From contig JACKMK010000004.1 of NCBI GenBank assembly GCA_024235395.1, forward strand, positions 682,001-746,000: a DNA stretch of 64,000 bases, in the 5' to 3' direction. The position numbers and the translations under genes are program-made. Of the stretch, positions 1-8,603 are shown in pieces. Numbering within the stretch: the stretch's first letter is position 1; each line of letters starts with the position of its first letter. Source of the stretch: Chromatiaceae bacterium (GTDB taxonomy: Bacteria > Pseudomonadota > Gammaproteobacteria > Chromatiales > Chromatiaceae). A model generated the notes under the pieces. That model did not search any database. It saw only the letters and a program-made list of their open reading frames with translations, and was not told the origin of the DNA.

Positions 1-2
1 GT

Positions 3-377
3 TTTCTGGTCAAATGGCAGCGCTCCAACGGGGTCAAGCTCTCCGGTGACGACCTCGAGTCGCTTTTCGAAGCGGCGCTCGCCAATCCGGGCTGGAACCC
101 GACCGGCAGGGCGGGCATCGAAGCGGCCTATCGCGAATACTACGAGTTCGTGGTTCGGGATCTGGAGCTGGCACTACCCCACGCAAAAGCCGCAACCGAT
201 GCCTGGCCGGAACAGTGGAGTTATCATGTCAAGCTAGCTGATATCCTGCGCAGGCTGGGCCGGACGGAAGAGGCCTTGGCAGCACTGGAAAAAGCACAAA
301 AAACGGCCAGCAATGCAGACCAGACGCAGCAGACCGCCACCGCGATCGCTGAACTGATGCGCGATTCACGGAATTGA
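3..377 (+). CDS. C-terminal part of a TPR-repeat protein (5' end outside the window)
   Basis: The reading frame is open from the first bases and stops at 375-377, giving 124 residues of a longer protein. The last 60 residues contain a TPR-like helix pair (EQWSYHVKLADILRRLGRTEEALAALEKA), which usually mediates protein-protein contacts. Upstream is an acidic stretch rich in aromatic residues that I do not recognise. A glycosyltransferase gene follows 13 bp later on the same strand, so the two are probably co-transcribed and may share a role in envelope polysaccharide or glycolipid synthesis; that role is inference. No catalytic motif is visible in this part. Confidence 0.6.
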   Translation, partial: FLVKWQRSNGVKLSGDDLESLFEAALANPGWNPTGRAGIEAAYREYYEFVVRDLELALPHAKAATDAWPEQWSYHVKLADILRRLGRTEEALAALEKAQKTASNADQTQQTATAIAELMRDSRN

Positions 378-390
378 AACGAGTAATCGA

Positions 391-1266
391 GTGGTGCAGC
401 AAGACATCGAACTGAGCATCATCCTGCCGGCGCTGAACGAGGCACGCAGCCTGGAGACGCTCCTGCCCGAGTTACGCCAGGCGTTCCCTGAGGCGGAGAT
501 CATCGTTGTCGATGACGGCTCGGATGACCACACGACCGCTACGTGCAGCCGATTCGAATGCCGTGTGGTCAGCAATCCCTACCGGATGGGAAATGGTGCG
601 GCGATCAAGCGCGGCGCACGGGCGGCAAACGGCCGAAATCTGGCGATGATCGATGCCGATGGCCAGCACACGGCCGCTCACCTGGTCCGCCTGTGGCGGC
701 GATTCAAGTCCGCCGACCTGGATATGGTCGTCGGCGCCCGGCGGGCGGCCGATCATGCGAGTGGTTTTCGCCGCCTGGGCAATTTCACGTTCAACCGGTT
801 GGCAAGCTGGATGACCGGGCAGCGGATCCTCGACCTGACCAGCGGACTCCGCATCTGCCGCGCCCATCGTTTCCGCGAGTTCCTGCATCTCCTGCCGAAT
901 GGATTTTCGTACCCCACGACCAGCACGATGGCATTCTTCCGGTCCGGCTACACGGTCGCGTACGAACCGATCGATGTGCAGCGACGCGAGGGGCGAAGTC
1001 ACCTCAAGATCTGGCGCGAAGGTGTACGCTTCCTGGTCATCATTTTCAAGATCGGGGCGCTGTACTCACCACTCAAACTGTTCCTGCCGGTGAGCATCTT
1101 TCTGTTTACCGGTGCGACGGCGCTGTACGCATACACCTATTTCGACCAGGGCCGCTTCACCAACATGAGCGCGCTGCTGTACATGACCGGGCTGCTGACG
1201 TTCCTGATCGGCATTGTCTCCGAGCAGATCACCAATCTCATGTTCGCGCGCCGCGAACGCGAATAG
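391..1266 (+). CDS. Family 2 glycosyltransferase with C-terminal membrane segments
   Basis: A 291-residue protein starting at GTG 391 (a second GTG follows directly). Residues 8-20 (LSIILPALNEARS), the VDDGSDD motif near residue 40 and the metal-binding DADGQH motif near residue 89 are typical of GT-A fold family 2 glycosyltransferases. Two hydrophobic helices lie at about 227-250 and 258-280, the layout of polyprenyl-phosphate sugar transferases of the DPM1/GtrB type, which load a sugar onto a lipid carrier at the inner face of the inner membrane. Sugar and acceptor cannot be read from the sequence. It ends 29 bp before the convergent tolC gene. Confidence 0.85.
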   Translation: MVQQDIELSIILPALNEARSLETLLPELRQAFPEAEIIVVDDGSDDHTTATCSRFECRVVSNPYRMGNGAAIKRGARAANGRNLAMIDADGQHTAAHLVRLWRRFKSADLDMVVGARRAADHASGFRRLGNFTFNRLASWMTGQRILDLTSGLRICRAHRFREFLHLLPNGFSYPTTSTMAFFRSGYTVAYEPIDVQRREGRSHLKIWREGVRFLVIIFKIGALYSPLKLFLPVSIFLFTGATALYAYTYFDQGRFTNMSALLYMTGLLTFLIGIVSEQITNLMFARRERE

Positions 1267-1295
1267 CGCTTACCTGCTCCAGGTCTCCGGGCCGT

Positions 1296-2597
1296 TCATT
1301 CCAGCCAGGCATTTGCCGCCCGCACGTCTTGCGCATCCAGCGTCCCCGCGGCCTGGCGCAGCGACAGCATGTTCAGGATGTAGTCGTAACGCGACAATGC
1401 CAGGTCGCGCCTGGCACGGAACAGTTCCCGCTGGCTGTTGAGCACATCGACCAGGGTACGGGTGCCGACCTCGAAGCCCGCCTCGGTGGCCTCCAGCGCG
1501 CTCTTCGCCGACACCTCGGTGGCCTCCAGCGCACGCACGCGGCTGATGCTGGCAAGCACGCCGCGGTATGCGTTGCGGACCTGGGTCTGGATCGCCCGGC
1601 GTCGCTGTTCCAGCACCTCCTGCGCCGCCTCGTAGCGGTAACGTGCCTGACGCGTCGCCGCAGCGACCCCGCCACCGGTATACAGCGGCATGCTCAGCTG
1701 CAGACCGACCAGGGCGTCGTTGACGTCGGTACCGTTGTTGGCACCCGTGCGCGCCATGGTGTATGAGCCGACCAGATCCAGCGCGGGCGAATCCCCGGCA
1801 TCCTGCCGCTCGATCTCCTTCTTGGCGATCTCGGCGTCGTACTGGGCGGAGATGATCCCCGGGTTGTTCTTCAGCGCCATCGCCGTCCATTCGTCGAGGC
1901 TGCCGGGGTCCGGTTCCTTGAGCTCCACCCCCTTCTGAAGCAGCGCCAGCGTGCCCGTGGGCACACCGGTGATCTCGGAAAGCGACTCGATCGCGTCGTC
2001 GAGATCGTTCTGCGCCACGATCGAATCGGCGCGCGCCTGGTCGTATCGCGCCTGTGCCTCGTTGACGTCGGTAATCGCGATCAGGCCGACATCGAACCGC
2101 TGCTTGGCCTGGTCGAGCTGCCGGGCGATCGCTTTGACGTCCGCATCGGTGAACGTCAGCGTGTCCAGCGCGGACAAGACGCCGAAATAGGCCTGCGTGA
2201 CACGTACGATCAGATCCTGCTCCGCAGTCGCGTAGTCGACCGCCGCCTGCGCGACCTGGTCTTCGGCCTGGTCGCGCTGGATGGAGAGATCCTTGCGATA
2301 GATCGGCTGGGTAAGCCGGATGCCGGCATTGCCCGCGGGATAGTCGTCGGTGAAGGAACCCGCCGCCGAGTCTCGCACGTCGCGGTTGTTGTACGTGGCT
2401 TCGCCGCTCAGCGTCACCAGCGGCAGCAACTGCGAGCGCGCCAACGGCAGTGCCTCCAGATTCGCGTCGCGGGTCGCGCGCGCGGCACGCAGTGACGGAT
2501 CGTTGGTGCTGGCGAATTCATAGGTCGCCAGCAGGTCCTGGGCCTCCACCCGGCCGACAGCGACTGCCAGAAGGATCAACATTGCAACGCGTTTCAT
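1296..2597 (-). CDS. tolC: TolC family outer-membrane efflux channel
   Basis: A 433-residue protein with a cleavable signal peptide (MKRVAMLILLAVAVGRVEA). Two OEP repeats give the TolC fold of outer-membrane barrel plus periplasmic coiled-coil tunnel: internal repeats of the type AYFGVLSALDTLTFTDADVKAI and AYRGVLASISRVRALEATEV lie about 200 residues apart. TolC is the exit duct for type I secretion and for RND, MFS and ABC efflux systems. It follows the M23 peptidase gene on the same strand after 48 bp, and an ABC exporter lies just beyond, transcribed the other way. No inner-membrane adaptor gene is adjacent, so it probably serves several pumps. Confidence 0.92.
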   Translation of the reverse strand: MKRVAMLILLAVAVGRVEAQDLLATYEFASTNDPSLRAARATRDANLEALPLARSQLLPLVTLSGEATYNNRDVRDSAAGSFTDDYPAGNAGIRLTQPIYRKDLSIQRDQAEDQVAQAAVDYATAEQDLIVRVTQAYFGVLSALDTLTFTDADVKAIARQLDQAKQRFDVGLIAITDVNEAQARYDQARADSIVAQNDLDDAIESLSEITGVPTGTLALLQKGVELKEPDPGSLDEWTAMALKNNPGIISAQYDAEIAKKEIERQDAGDSPALDLVGSYTMARTGANNGTDVNDALVGLQLSMPLYTGGGVAAATRQARYRYEAAQEVLEQRRRAIQTQVRNAYRGVLASISRVRALEATEVSAKSALEATEAGFEVGTRTLVDVLNSQRELFRARRDLALSRYDYILNMLSLRQAAGTLDAQDVRAANAWLE

Positions 2598-2645
2598 GGG
2601 CGGCTGTTCCCTATCAAATCCACATTTATAAACGATAACATAATT

Positions 2646-3512
2646 TTATGGCCGACTACCCGCCGAGGCACTCTCCAACGCGGCGGTGTCGGGCATCGGC
2701 GGCACCAGCAACTGCGGGTCGATGCGCCGGTCACGCAGATTCATCCGCCAGTCCAGATGGGCCCCGGTGACGCGGCCGGTCGCCCCGACCTCGGCGATCA
2801 GGTCACCGCGCTCGACGCGATCCCCGGTGCGCACGTGGAGCTTGTGCAGATGCAGGAAGCTCGAACTCAGCCGGTAGCCGTGATCGAGGATCAGGGTGCC
2901 GCCGGAGAAGAACATATCCGGTTCGGCCAGCGTCACGATGCCCGGCGCCGGGGCATATACCGCGGTGCCCACCGGCGCGGCGATATCGACGCCGAAATGC
3001 GGTCGACGGGGCTCGCCGTTGAGGATGCGCTGACTGCCGTACACGCCGGTGATCGGGCCTGTCACCGGCCAGACGAAACCACCGGCGAAATCCTGCCGGT
3101 CATCGTCGCGCCGGCGCGCCTCCTTGACGGCCGCCGTGTCGCGCCGGATCCGGGCGAGATCCGCCGGGCTGCGCGGGCTCACCTTGCCCGGTGGCAGGCC
3201 ATCGATGCGCTGGATCTGGTACTCGCGCGCAGCCACCTGCAGGGTGCGCTCGACGACCCCGCCGTCCGGCATCACGACGCGCAGGTCTGACGTCGCCGGC
3301 GCATCGCGTGTGAACCCGAGCAGGAAGTCGCCATTGGCGCTGACTCTCAGCGGTACGCCATCCTGAAAGACACGGCTCCCCGGGTGCGTCGACCCGAACG
3401 CCAGGCCGCCCTGCACCAGCTGACCGGAAATGGCCACCGGGGGCTGCGCGTCAGCTGTTTCAGCCGCCGCCACCCCGGTCATCGACAGGCCCAACACGGC
3501 CACCCAAAACAT
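2646..3512 (-). CDS. Secreted M23 family peptidase (LytM/NlpD-like)
   Basis: 288 residues from ATG 3512. The start gives a clear signal peptide (MFWVAVLGLSMTGVAAA). A GGAGG stretch upstream also fits tandem TTG codons at 3521/3518, so the start is uncertain by three residues. The C-terminal half is an M23 (lysostaphin-type) zinc peptidase domain: HFGVDIAAPVGTAVYAPAPG with the first His/Asp ligands, then HLHKLHVRTGDRVERGD and GAHLDWRMN supplying the later His ligands. Because the ligands are kept, the protein is probably an active peptidoglycan endopeptidase rather than an amidase activator. A longer start at 3614 would overlap the divergent ABC gene and is not favoured. Confidence 0.88.
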   Translation of the reverse strand: MFWVAVLGLSMTGVAAAETADAQPPVAISGQLVQGGLAFGSTHPGSRVFQDGVPLRVSANGDFLLGFTRDAPATSDLRVVMPDGGVVERTLQVAAREYQIQRIDGLPPGKVSPRSPADLARIRRDTAAVKEARRRDDDRQDFAGGFVWPVTGPITGVYGSQRILNGEPRRPHFGVDIAAPVGTAVYAPAPGIVTLAEPDMFFSGGTLILDHGYRLSSSFLHLHKLHVRTGDRVERGDLIAEVGATGRVTGAHLDWRMNLRDRRIDPQLLVPPMPDTAALESASAGSRP

Positions 3513-3592
3513 GCGCAACAACGCCTTCCTCCTCCCACCGCGCGACGCCGCAACCAGGACGGTCGCAGCGGTGACTTTGTTAGACTGCCGGC

Positions 3593-5407
3593 ATGCCCAA
3601 GACTCGCGATCCAATGCCGACCCTGCGTTCCGAAGTCTACACCTGGCCCGAGGTTATCCAAATGATCGCGCGGCATCGCCGCGAACTGGTCGCCGCGAAC
3701 CTGGTCGCGGTACTCGGCGCACTGGCGGCCGTGCCGGTGCCGCTGCTGATACCCTTGCTGGTCGACGAGGTCCTCCTCGACCAACCGGCGGCAGCGGTCG
3801 GCACGATGAACGCGCTGTTTCCCGAGGCATGGCACGGACCGGCTCTGTACATCCTCGCAATCCTCGCACTGACCCTGCTGCTCCGCCTGTTTACCCTGGT
3901 GTTCAACGTCTGGCAGACGCGTGAATTCACGCTGATCGCCAAGGACGTGATCTTCAGCATCCGACGCACCCTGCTGCAGCGCCTGGAACGTTTCTCGATG
4001 GCCGAGTACGAAACGCTCGGCAGCAGCACGGTCGCCTCGCACCTGGTCACCGACCTCGACGCCATCGACCAGTTTGTCTCGCAGTCCACCAGCAAGTTCA
4101 TCGTAGCCGTGTTGAGCGTGATCGGCACCGCGCTGGTGTTGTTGTGGATGCACTGGCAGCTCGCGCTGTTCATCCTGCTGCTCAATCCTGTCGTGATCTA
4201 CCTGACCACGGTGTTCGGGCGGCGCGTGAAATCGTTGAAGGCGCGCGAGAACTCGGCTTACCAGGCGTTCCAGGAATCACTCGCCGAGACCCTCGACGCC
4301 ATCCAGCAGATCCGCGCAAGCAACCGCGAACGCCACTATGTGCAGCGCGTGATCACGGCCGCGGGGCGTATCCGTGACCATTCCGCGAGTTTCACCTGGA
4401 AGAGCGATGCCGCGAACCGCCTGTCGTTCATGGTGTTCCTGTTTGGCTTCGACCTGTTCCGCGCCCTGTCGATGTTCATGGTGCTGTATTCCAATCTGAC
4501 GATCGGCGAGATGCTCGCGGTCTACGCCTACCTGTGGTTCATGATGACGCCCGTGCAGGAGATCCTGAACATTCAGTACGCCTACCAGGCCGCCAAGGCC
4601 GCGCTCGCCCGGATCAACCAGCTGATGGACGTCGGGCTGGAGCCGCACTATCCGAACCTGGTGGATCCGTTTCACGGCAAGCAGACCACCAGCATCCGCA
4701 TCGAGGACGTCTGCTTTCGCTACGGTGAGGGCCCGCCGGTGCTCAAGGACCTCAATCTGCGGATTGCCGCCGGCGAGAAAGTCGCGCTGGTCGGGGCCAG
4801 CGGCGGCGGCAAGACCACCCTGGTCCAGATACTGCTCGGTCTCTACCTGCCCGAACGCGGCCAGGTGTACTTCGATGACGTACCGGTGACCCAGATCGGC
4901 CTGGACGTCGTGCGCGACAACGTAGCGACGGTGTTGCAGCACCCCGCCCTGTTCAACGACAGCATACGGGGCAACCTCACGCTCGGCCGACCGATCGACG
5001 AACAGCGGCTTTGGCGCGCACTGCGGATCGCGCAACTCGACGAGGTCGTGCGTGCGTTGCCGAACGGACTCGATACCGTGGTCGGACGCGGCGGCATCCG
5101 CCTGTCCGGGGGGCAGCGCCAGCGGCTGGCGGTGGCACGGATGGTGTTGAGCGATCCGAAAATCGTCATCCTCGACGAGGCGACCTCGGCGCTCGACACC
5201 ACCACTGAACAGCGCCTGCACGGCGCGCTGCGCGAGTTCCTCAGTGGACGGACGACGTTGATCGTCGCGCACCGCCTCAGCGCCGTGCGTCAGGCCGATC
5301 GCGCGCTGGTATTCGAGGACGGACGCATCGTCGAGGAAGGCAGCCACGAGGAACTGATGCGCAGCGACGGCCTGTACGCCAGCCTGTACCAGCACGCGGA
5401 ATCGTGA
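3593..5407 (+). CDS. ABC exporter, fused membrane and ATPase domains (MsbA-like)
   Basis: 604 residues. The N-terminal 330 residues hold six hydrophobic segments of a type I ABC exporter (first segment LVAANLVAVLGALAAVPVPL). The C-terminal nucleotide-binding domain has Walker A GASGGGKTT near residue 404, the signature LSGGQRQRLAVARM, Walker B KIVILDEATSALD and the switch His in IVAHRLS. Such half-transporters work as homodimers and flip lipids, peptides or drugs across the inner membrane; the substrate is not evident. A second in-frame ATG lies at 3614. The YheT hydrolase gene follows after 7 bp, suggesting one transcript. The pair sits back to back with the M23-tolC pair. Confidence 0.9.
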   Translation: MPKTRDPMPTLRSEVYTWPEVIQMIARHRRELVAANLVAVLGALAAVPVPLLIPLLVDEVLLDQPAAAVGTMNALFPEAWHGPALYILAILALTLLLRLFTLVFNVWQTREFTLIAKDVIFSIRRTLLQRLERFSMAEYETLGSSTVASHLVTDLDAIDQFVSQSTSKFIVAVLSVIGTALVLLWMHWQLALFILLLNPVVIYLTTVFGRRVKSLKARENSAYQAFQESLAETLDAIQQIRASNRERHYVQRVITAAGRIRDHSASFTWKSDAANRLSFMVFLFGFDLFRALSMFMVLYSNLTIGEMLAVYAYLWFMMTPVQEILNIQYAYQAAKAALARINQLMDVGLEPHYPNLVDPFHGKQTTSIRIEDVCFRYGEGPPVLKDLNLRIAAGEKVALVGASGGGKTTLVQILLGLYLPERGQVYFDDVPVTQIGLDVVRDNVATVLQHPALFNDSIRGNLTLGRPIDEQRLWRALRIAQLDEVVRALPNGLDTVVGRGGIRLSGGQRQRLAVARMVLSDPKIVILDEATSALDTTTEQRLHGALREFLSGRTTLIVAHRLSAVRQADRALVFEDGRIVEEGSHEELMRSDGLYASLYQHAES

Positions 5408-5414
5408 CCCACCC

Positions 5415-6371
5415 GTGCCGCTGATTCACAGCCGGTTCCGACCCGCCTGGTGGTTGCGCAGCGCGCACGCGCAGACGCTGTGGCCGGCGTTGCTGCGCCG
5501 CAGGCCACGCCTGCAAGTCACCTGGGAACGGCTCGAACTCGATGACGGGGACTTTCTCGATCTCGCCTGGTCCGGCCCGGACGACGCGCCCATCGTGATG
5601 CTGTTTCACGGTCTGCAGGGCAGCATCCATTCCCACTACGCCGGGGCGTTGATGCACCACCTCAACCGCCAGGGGCTGCGCGCCTGCCTGATGCATTTTC
5701 GCGGCTGCAGCGGCGTCCCCAATCGACTTCCGATCAGCTACCACAGTGGCAAGACCGACGACCCGCAGCGCCTGCTCGAACACATCGCCGCCGTCAGCGG
5801 TGGCCCGCCGTTCGCGGCAGTCGGGGTGTCACTCGGCGGCAACGTGCTGTTGAAATGGCTGGGCGAACAAGGGCCCGCATCGCCGCTGCGCCGTGCCGCG
5901 GCCCTCTCGGTGCCGTTCCGCCTGGACGCCGCTGCCGACCGTCTGCAACATGGCCTGTCGCGCCTCTACCAACGCCACCTGGTCACGAGCATGCAGGCGG
6001 CCTACCGGCGCAAGTTCTCGCGCATGTCATCGCCGCTGGACGTGGACGTGGGGCGGCTCACCACCTTCCGCCTGTTCGACGACCAGGTCACCGCGGCGTT
6101 GCACGGATTCGACGGCGTGGACGACTACTACAGCCGGTGCAGCAGTCGCCCGTTCATCGCGAACATCCGCGTGCCGACATTGATCCTGCACGCACAGGAC
6201 GATCCGTTCATGTTCCCGGACACGCCGCCGGCATCCGACGAACTGCCCGAAAACGTCTTTCTGGAACTCACGCCACACGGTGGCCACGCCGGATTCATCG
6301 GCGGTCGCCTGCCGGGCTGGCCCGACTACTACGCCGAACGGCGGATCGCGCAATGGATCGCCGCGGACTGA
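5415..6371 (+). CDS. yheT: YheT family alpha/beta hydrolase
   Basis: 318 residues from GTG 5415. The N-terminus (FRPAWWLRSAHAQTLWPALLRR) and the block LFHGLQGSIHSHYAGALMHHL are characteristic of the YheT/ABHD1-3 family of serine hydrolases. The nucleophile elbow is GVSLGGN, the acid is probably in HAQDDPFMF, and the catalytic His is in THGGHAGFIGG. FRGCSGVPNRLP is the usual family signature. Related proteins are esterases or lipases acting on membrane-derived lipids, but the natural substrate is unknown. It lies 7 bp after the ABC exporter gene. Confidence 0.88.
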   Translation: MPLIHSRFRPAWWLRSAHAQTLWPALLRRRPRLQVTWERLELDDGDFLDLAWSGPDDAPIVMLFHGLQGSIHSHYAGALMHHLNRQGLRACLMHFRGCSGVPNRLPISYHSGKTDDPQRLLEHIAAVSGGPPFAAVGVSLGGNVLLKWLGEQGPASPLRRAAALSVPFRLDAAADRLQHGLSRLYQRHLVTSMQAAYRRKFSRMSSPLDVDVGRLTTFRLFDDQVTAALHGFDGVDDYYSRCSSRPFIANIRVPTLILHAQDDPFMFPDTPPASDELPENVFLELTPHGGHAGFIGGRLPGWPDYYAERRIAQWIAAD

Positions 6372-6383
6372 TGCTCTCACCGC

Positions 6384-6740
6384 TTACATCAGCTGGTATG
6401 GGACCTCCTGGTCGAGTCCCAGCGTCTGTGCGCCGAGTTGTAGCGCCTGATCGACAAAGGCGTCCAGCACAGCCCATTGGTCACCGACGTCCAGCACCTC
6501 GTCCATCGCGCTGTTGATCAGGCGCAGGGCATGGCTGCCGTCGCCACGCCGGCCCGGCGGCAGTCGCTCGCTGGCGACAAACAGGCGCGGCTGAGATTCG
6601 CCCTCGCGCACGAAGGCCGCAATGAAGCGGTAGTCTCGCCCGTCGCCGGACTCGATATCGCCGAGCACGGTCACCGCATATTCGCCGTACTGATAGCGTC
6701 TTTGCGGAATCGCCCGCTGGATCTTGGGGAACCCACTCAT
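6384..6740 (-). CDS. Conserved hypothetical cytoplasmic protein
   Basis: 118 residues if ATG 6740 (MSGFPKIQRAIPQRRYQYGEY) is used. A longer frame to 6797 would run into psiE and looks less likely. No signal peptide, membrane segment or catalytic motif is seen; the protein is mixed alpha/beta in composition and acidic toward its end. I believe similar small proteins occur in other sulfur-oxidising gammaproteobacteria, but I do not know a function. It follows psiE by 19 bp on the same strand, so the two may form an operon. It converges on the YheT hydrolase gene. Confidence 0.6.
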   Translation of the reverse strand: MSGFPKIQRAIPQRRYQYGEYAVTVLGDIESGDGRDYRFIAAFVREGESQPRLFVASERLPPGRRGDGSHALRLINSAMDEVLDVGDQWAVLDAFVDQALQLGAQTLGLDQEVPYQLM

Positions 6741-6759
6741 GCCGGTGACCACCTTCCCC

Positions 6760-7170
6760 TCAGATGACTTCCTTGTCACCGAATCGCGTGCTGCCAATGC
6801 GCAGCACCAGCACCGACAACGTCAGGATCAGGATGGCGCCGGTGAGCGTCAGCATATGCGTATCCGACATCGATTTTATGTCGACCGCCAGCACCCGGGT
6901 CAGCGCAGTGACCGCGATATAGATCAGGTAACGTACCGGCAGATGCTTGGTCTGAAAATAGATGCCGACCATCGCACCCAGCTCCAGGTAGATGAACAGC
7001 AACAGGACGTCTTTGATCTTCGGCCCGCCCTGCGCGATGATGTCGAACACCTCGACCCAAGAGGCCCAGACGATCGCTGCGCCGATCACGAACAGGCCAA
7101 CCAGATGAAAGATCTCGAACAGCTTATTGCCAAGGTTGATCAGTTTCTCATCGAGCACGTGTTGCGTCAT
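6760..7170 (-). CDS. psiE: PsiE family phosphate-starvation membrane protein
   Basis: 136 residues from ATG 7170, the length of Escherichia coli PsiE; an upstream ATG at 7191 would add seven residues and leave only 3 bp to the divergent gene. Four hydrophobic helices are visible (IFHLVGLFVIGAAIVWASW, VLLLFIYLELGAMVGIYF, LIYIAVTALTRVLAV, LTLTGAILILTLSVLVL), with the conserved FQTKHLPVRYLIYIAVTA block of the PsiE family. The E. coli gene is induced by phosphate starvation, but the protein's molecular role is unknown. No Pho box is obvious here. It is divergent from the LprI-like gene at 7195. Confidence 0.85.
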   Translation of the reverse strand: MTQHVLDEKLINLGNKLFEIFHLVGLFVIGAAIVWASWVEVFDIIAQGGPKIKDVLLLFIYLELGAMVGIYFQTKHLPVRYLIYIAVTALTRVLAVDIKSMSDTHMLTLTGAILILTLSVLVLRIGSTRFGDKEVI

Positions 7171-7194
7171 CGCTGCAGGTTCCGCTGGCATTGG

Positions 7195-7644
7195 ATGTCC
7201 GCAAGCCTAACCAAGGTATCGCGGCGCTGCAAAGCCCCGCTGCTGCCGCTGTGCTTGGTGTTGACCGCAGCCGGGGCGAATGCGGCGGCGCCGGTTGCCG
7301 ACGGGCTGAGGGACTGCATCGCGAAAGCCCGCGATCCGGGCGCCATCGCCGCCTGTGAGCATCGCGCGCGCAGCGCCCTGCAGGCGCACATACAGCAGCT
7401 CGGTGACGAGATCCGGTCCCGGCTGGACGCCCGCGAACGACAGCAGTTCGAACACAACGTCGCGGCCTGGGAAGCCTTCTTCGCCGCAGAGAAGAAGATG
7501 CTCGAACTCAGCCTGGGCGCACGTGGCGACGGACTGGGGGCGACCCTGATGCCCGGCGCCGTCAATCGGCTGTACGAGCAGCGCGAACAACAGCTGCGCG
7601 AGCACCTGCACAACCTGAAGTCCGCACCCGCTGCTTCCGGTTAG
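7195..7644 (+). CDS. Exported LprI-like (DUF1311) protein
   Basis: 149 residues from ATG 7195. A signal peptide (LTKVSRRCKAPLLPLCLVLTAAGANA) is followed by a helical domain with paired Cys (DCIAKARDPGAIAACEHRA) and FEHNVAAWEAFFAAEKKMLE, as in the DUF1311/LprI family. Mycobacterial LprI inhibits lysozyme; in proteobacteria the family is otherwise uncharacterised, so a periplasmic envelope-protection role is only a guess. No strong ribosome binding site precedes the start, and an upstream GTG at about 7160 cannot be excluded, although it would overlap psiE. Confidence 0.65.
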   Translation: MSASLTKVSRRCKAPLLPLCLVLTAAGANAAAPVADGLRDCIAKARDPGAIAACEHRARSALQAHIQQLGDEIRSRLDARERQQFEHNVAAWEAFFAAEKKMLELSLGARGDGLGATLMPGAVNRLYEQREQQLREHLHNLKSAPAASG

Positions 7645-7752
7645 TGGGCCACACCATCACCCGGCGAAACACGCGGTTTCAGGTGCTCGGAGCACGCACG
7701 GCTCGGCTAGAATGGCCGCGCCGGACCTCATTTGAGCGGAGCGATACACGCC

Positions 7753-7989
7753 ATGCCCTACTTCGTCTACTACGTCACCAAGCACGCCGACAGCCCGAAA
7801 AAGTCGCTTGAGCATATCGAGACCTTCGACAACTTCAAGACGGCGCGCAACCTGGCACGCGAGAAGCGCGCAGAACTGCAAAGCGCAGGGAGCGCCCGCG
7901 ATTGCCGGCTGATCTTTGCGAAAAATCAGGTGGAGGCAGAAAAGCTGCTCAGCGCTCCGCGCGAAGAACGGGTCATCGGCGAGGATTGA
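7753..7989 (+). CDS. Small conserved hypothetical protein
   Basis: 78 residues, start ATG 7753 chosen because MPYFVYYVTKHADSPKKSLEHIETF reads as a natural N-terminus and a GGAG lies upstream; a longer frame from 7732 has no such support. The protein is soluble, Lys/Glu-rich and predicted alpha/beta, with a conserved-looking middle (FKTARNLAREKRAELQ) and end (AKNQVEAEKLLSAPREERVIGED). I recall short proteins of this type in many gammaproteobacteria but no function. It converges on the thioredoxin-like gene with a 6 bp gap. Confidence 0.7.
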   Translation: MPYFVYYVTKHADSPKKSLEHIETFDNFKTARNLAREKRAELQSAGSARDCRLIFAKNQVEAEKLLSAPREERVIGED

Positions 7990-7995
7990 GCGCGC

Positions 7996-8520
7996 CTACC
8001 ACTGGGCCCACCACAGTCGCAGGCGCAATCCGAGCTCGGTCGCGTATCCCATGTGGGCACTGCGGATCTCGCCTCCACGATCGACGATGAACGTCGCCGG
8101 GACCCCGTTCACTCCCCACGCCTGTGCGATGTCGCCCCGCTCATCCAGGACCACCGGCATCGCCAACCCCTGGTCCTCCAGATAGGCCGCGACATCCTCT
8201 GCACTGCCCGAACTGGTCGCGACCGTCACCACCCGGCCGTCGGCGGCGATGCTGGCGATGTTGTCCTGCTCAAGGCGGCATACCGGACACCAGGTCGCCC
8301 AGAAATGCACCATGACCGGGCCTTCGGTCGTTTCCAGCTGGTATGGCGAGCCGTCAACCAGCAGACCGACCAGCGGAGGTGCCCTGCCCCCGGCGAGATC
8401 GCGCGCCTGCCACCATTGCACCGCAACGACAATCGCCAGCAGGATCAACAGATCGCGCACCCATCGGACCCAACGTCGGGCTCGTCGCGGGCCTTGCTGC
8501 GTAGTCTGTGGATCTCCCAT
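7996..8520 (-). CDS. Membrane-anchored thioredoxin-like protein (TlpA/ScsD type)
   Basis: 174 residues. A basic N-terminus is followed by one membrane anchor (DLLILLAIVVAVQWW, residues 24-38), then a periplasmic thioredoxin fold with the redox motif FWATWCPVCRLEQ (CPVC) near residue 75 and the cis-Pro loop GVNGVPATFIVD. This is the layout of ScsD and TlpA protein-disulfide reductases, which use electrons from DsbD or CcdA to keep periplasmic thiols reduced, often for copper tolerance or cytochrome c maturation. The partner here is not encoded nearby. The window contains many c-type haem proteins that could be clients (inference). Confidence 0.88.
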   Translation of the reverse strand: MGDPQTTQQGPRRARRWVRWVRDLLILLAIVVAVQWWQARDLAGGRAPPLVGLLVDGSPYQLETTEGPVMVHFWATWCPVCRLEQDNIASIAADGRVVTVATSSGSAEDVAAYLEDQGLAMPVVLDERGDIAQAWGVNGVPATFIVDRGGEIRSAHMGYATELGLRLRLWWAQW

Positions 8521-8603
8521 CTGGTCTTTCCGCAGGCGCTGAATAGAGGACCGTGGCCGGCCGGGAGAGATGCATCCGGGTAGCCGCAGCCTGCGGCACC
8601 GGT

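Noticed and set aside
543..1766. 407-codon rightward frame across the glycosyltransferase and tolC genes
   Set aside because: It crosses two genes of opposite orientation in the wrong phase and has no domain.
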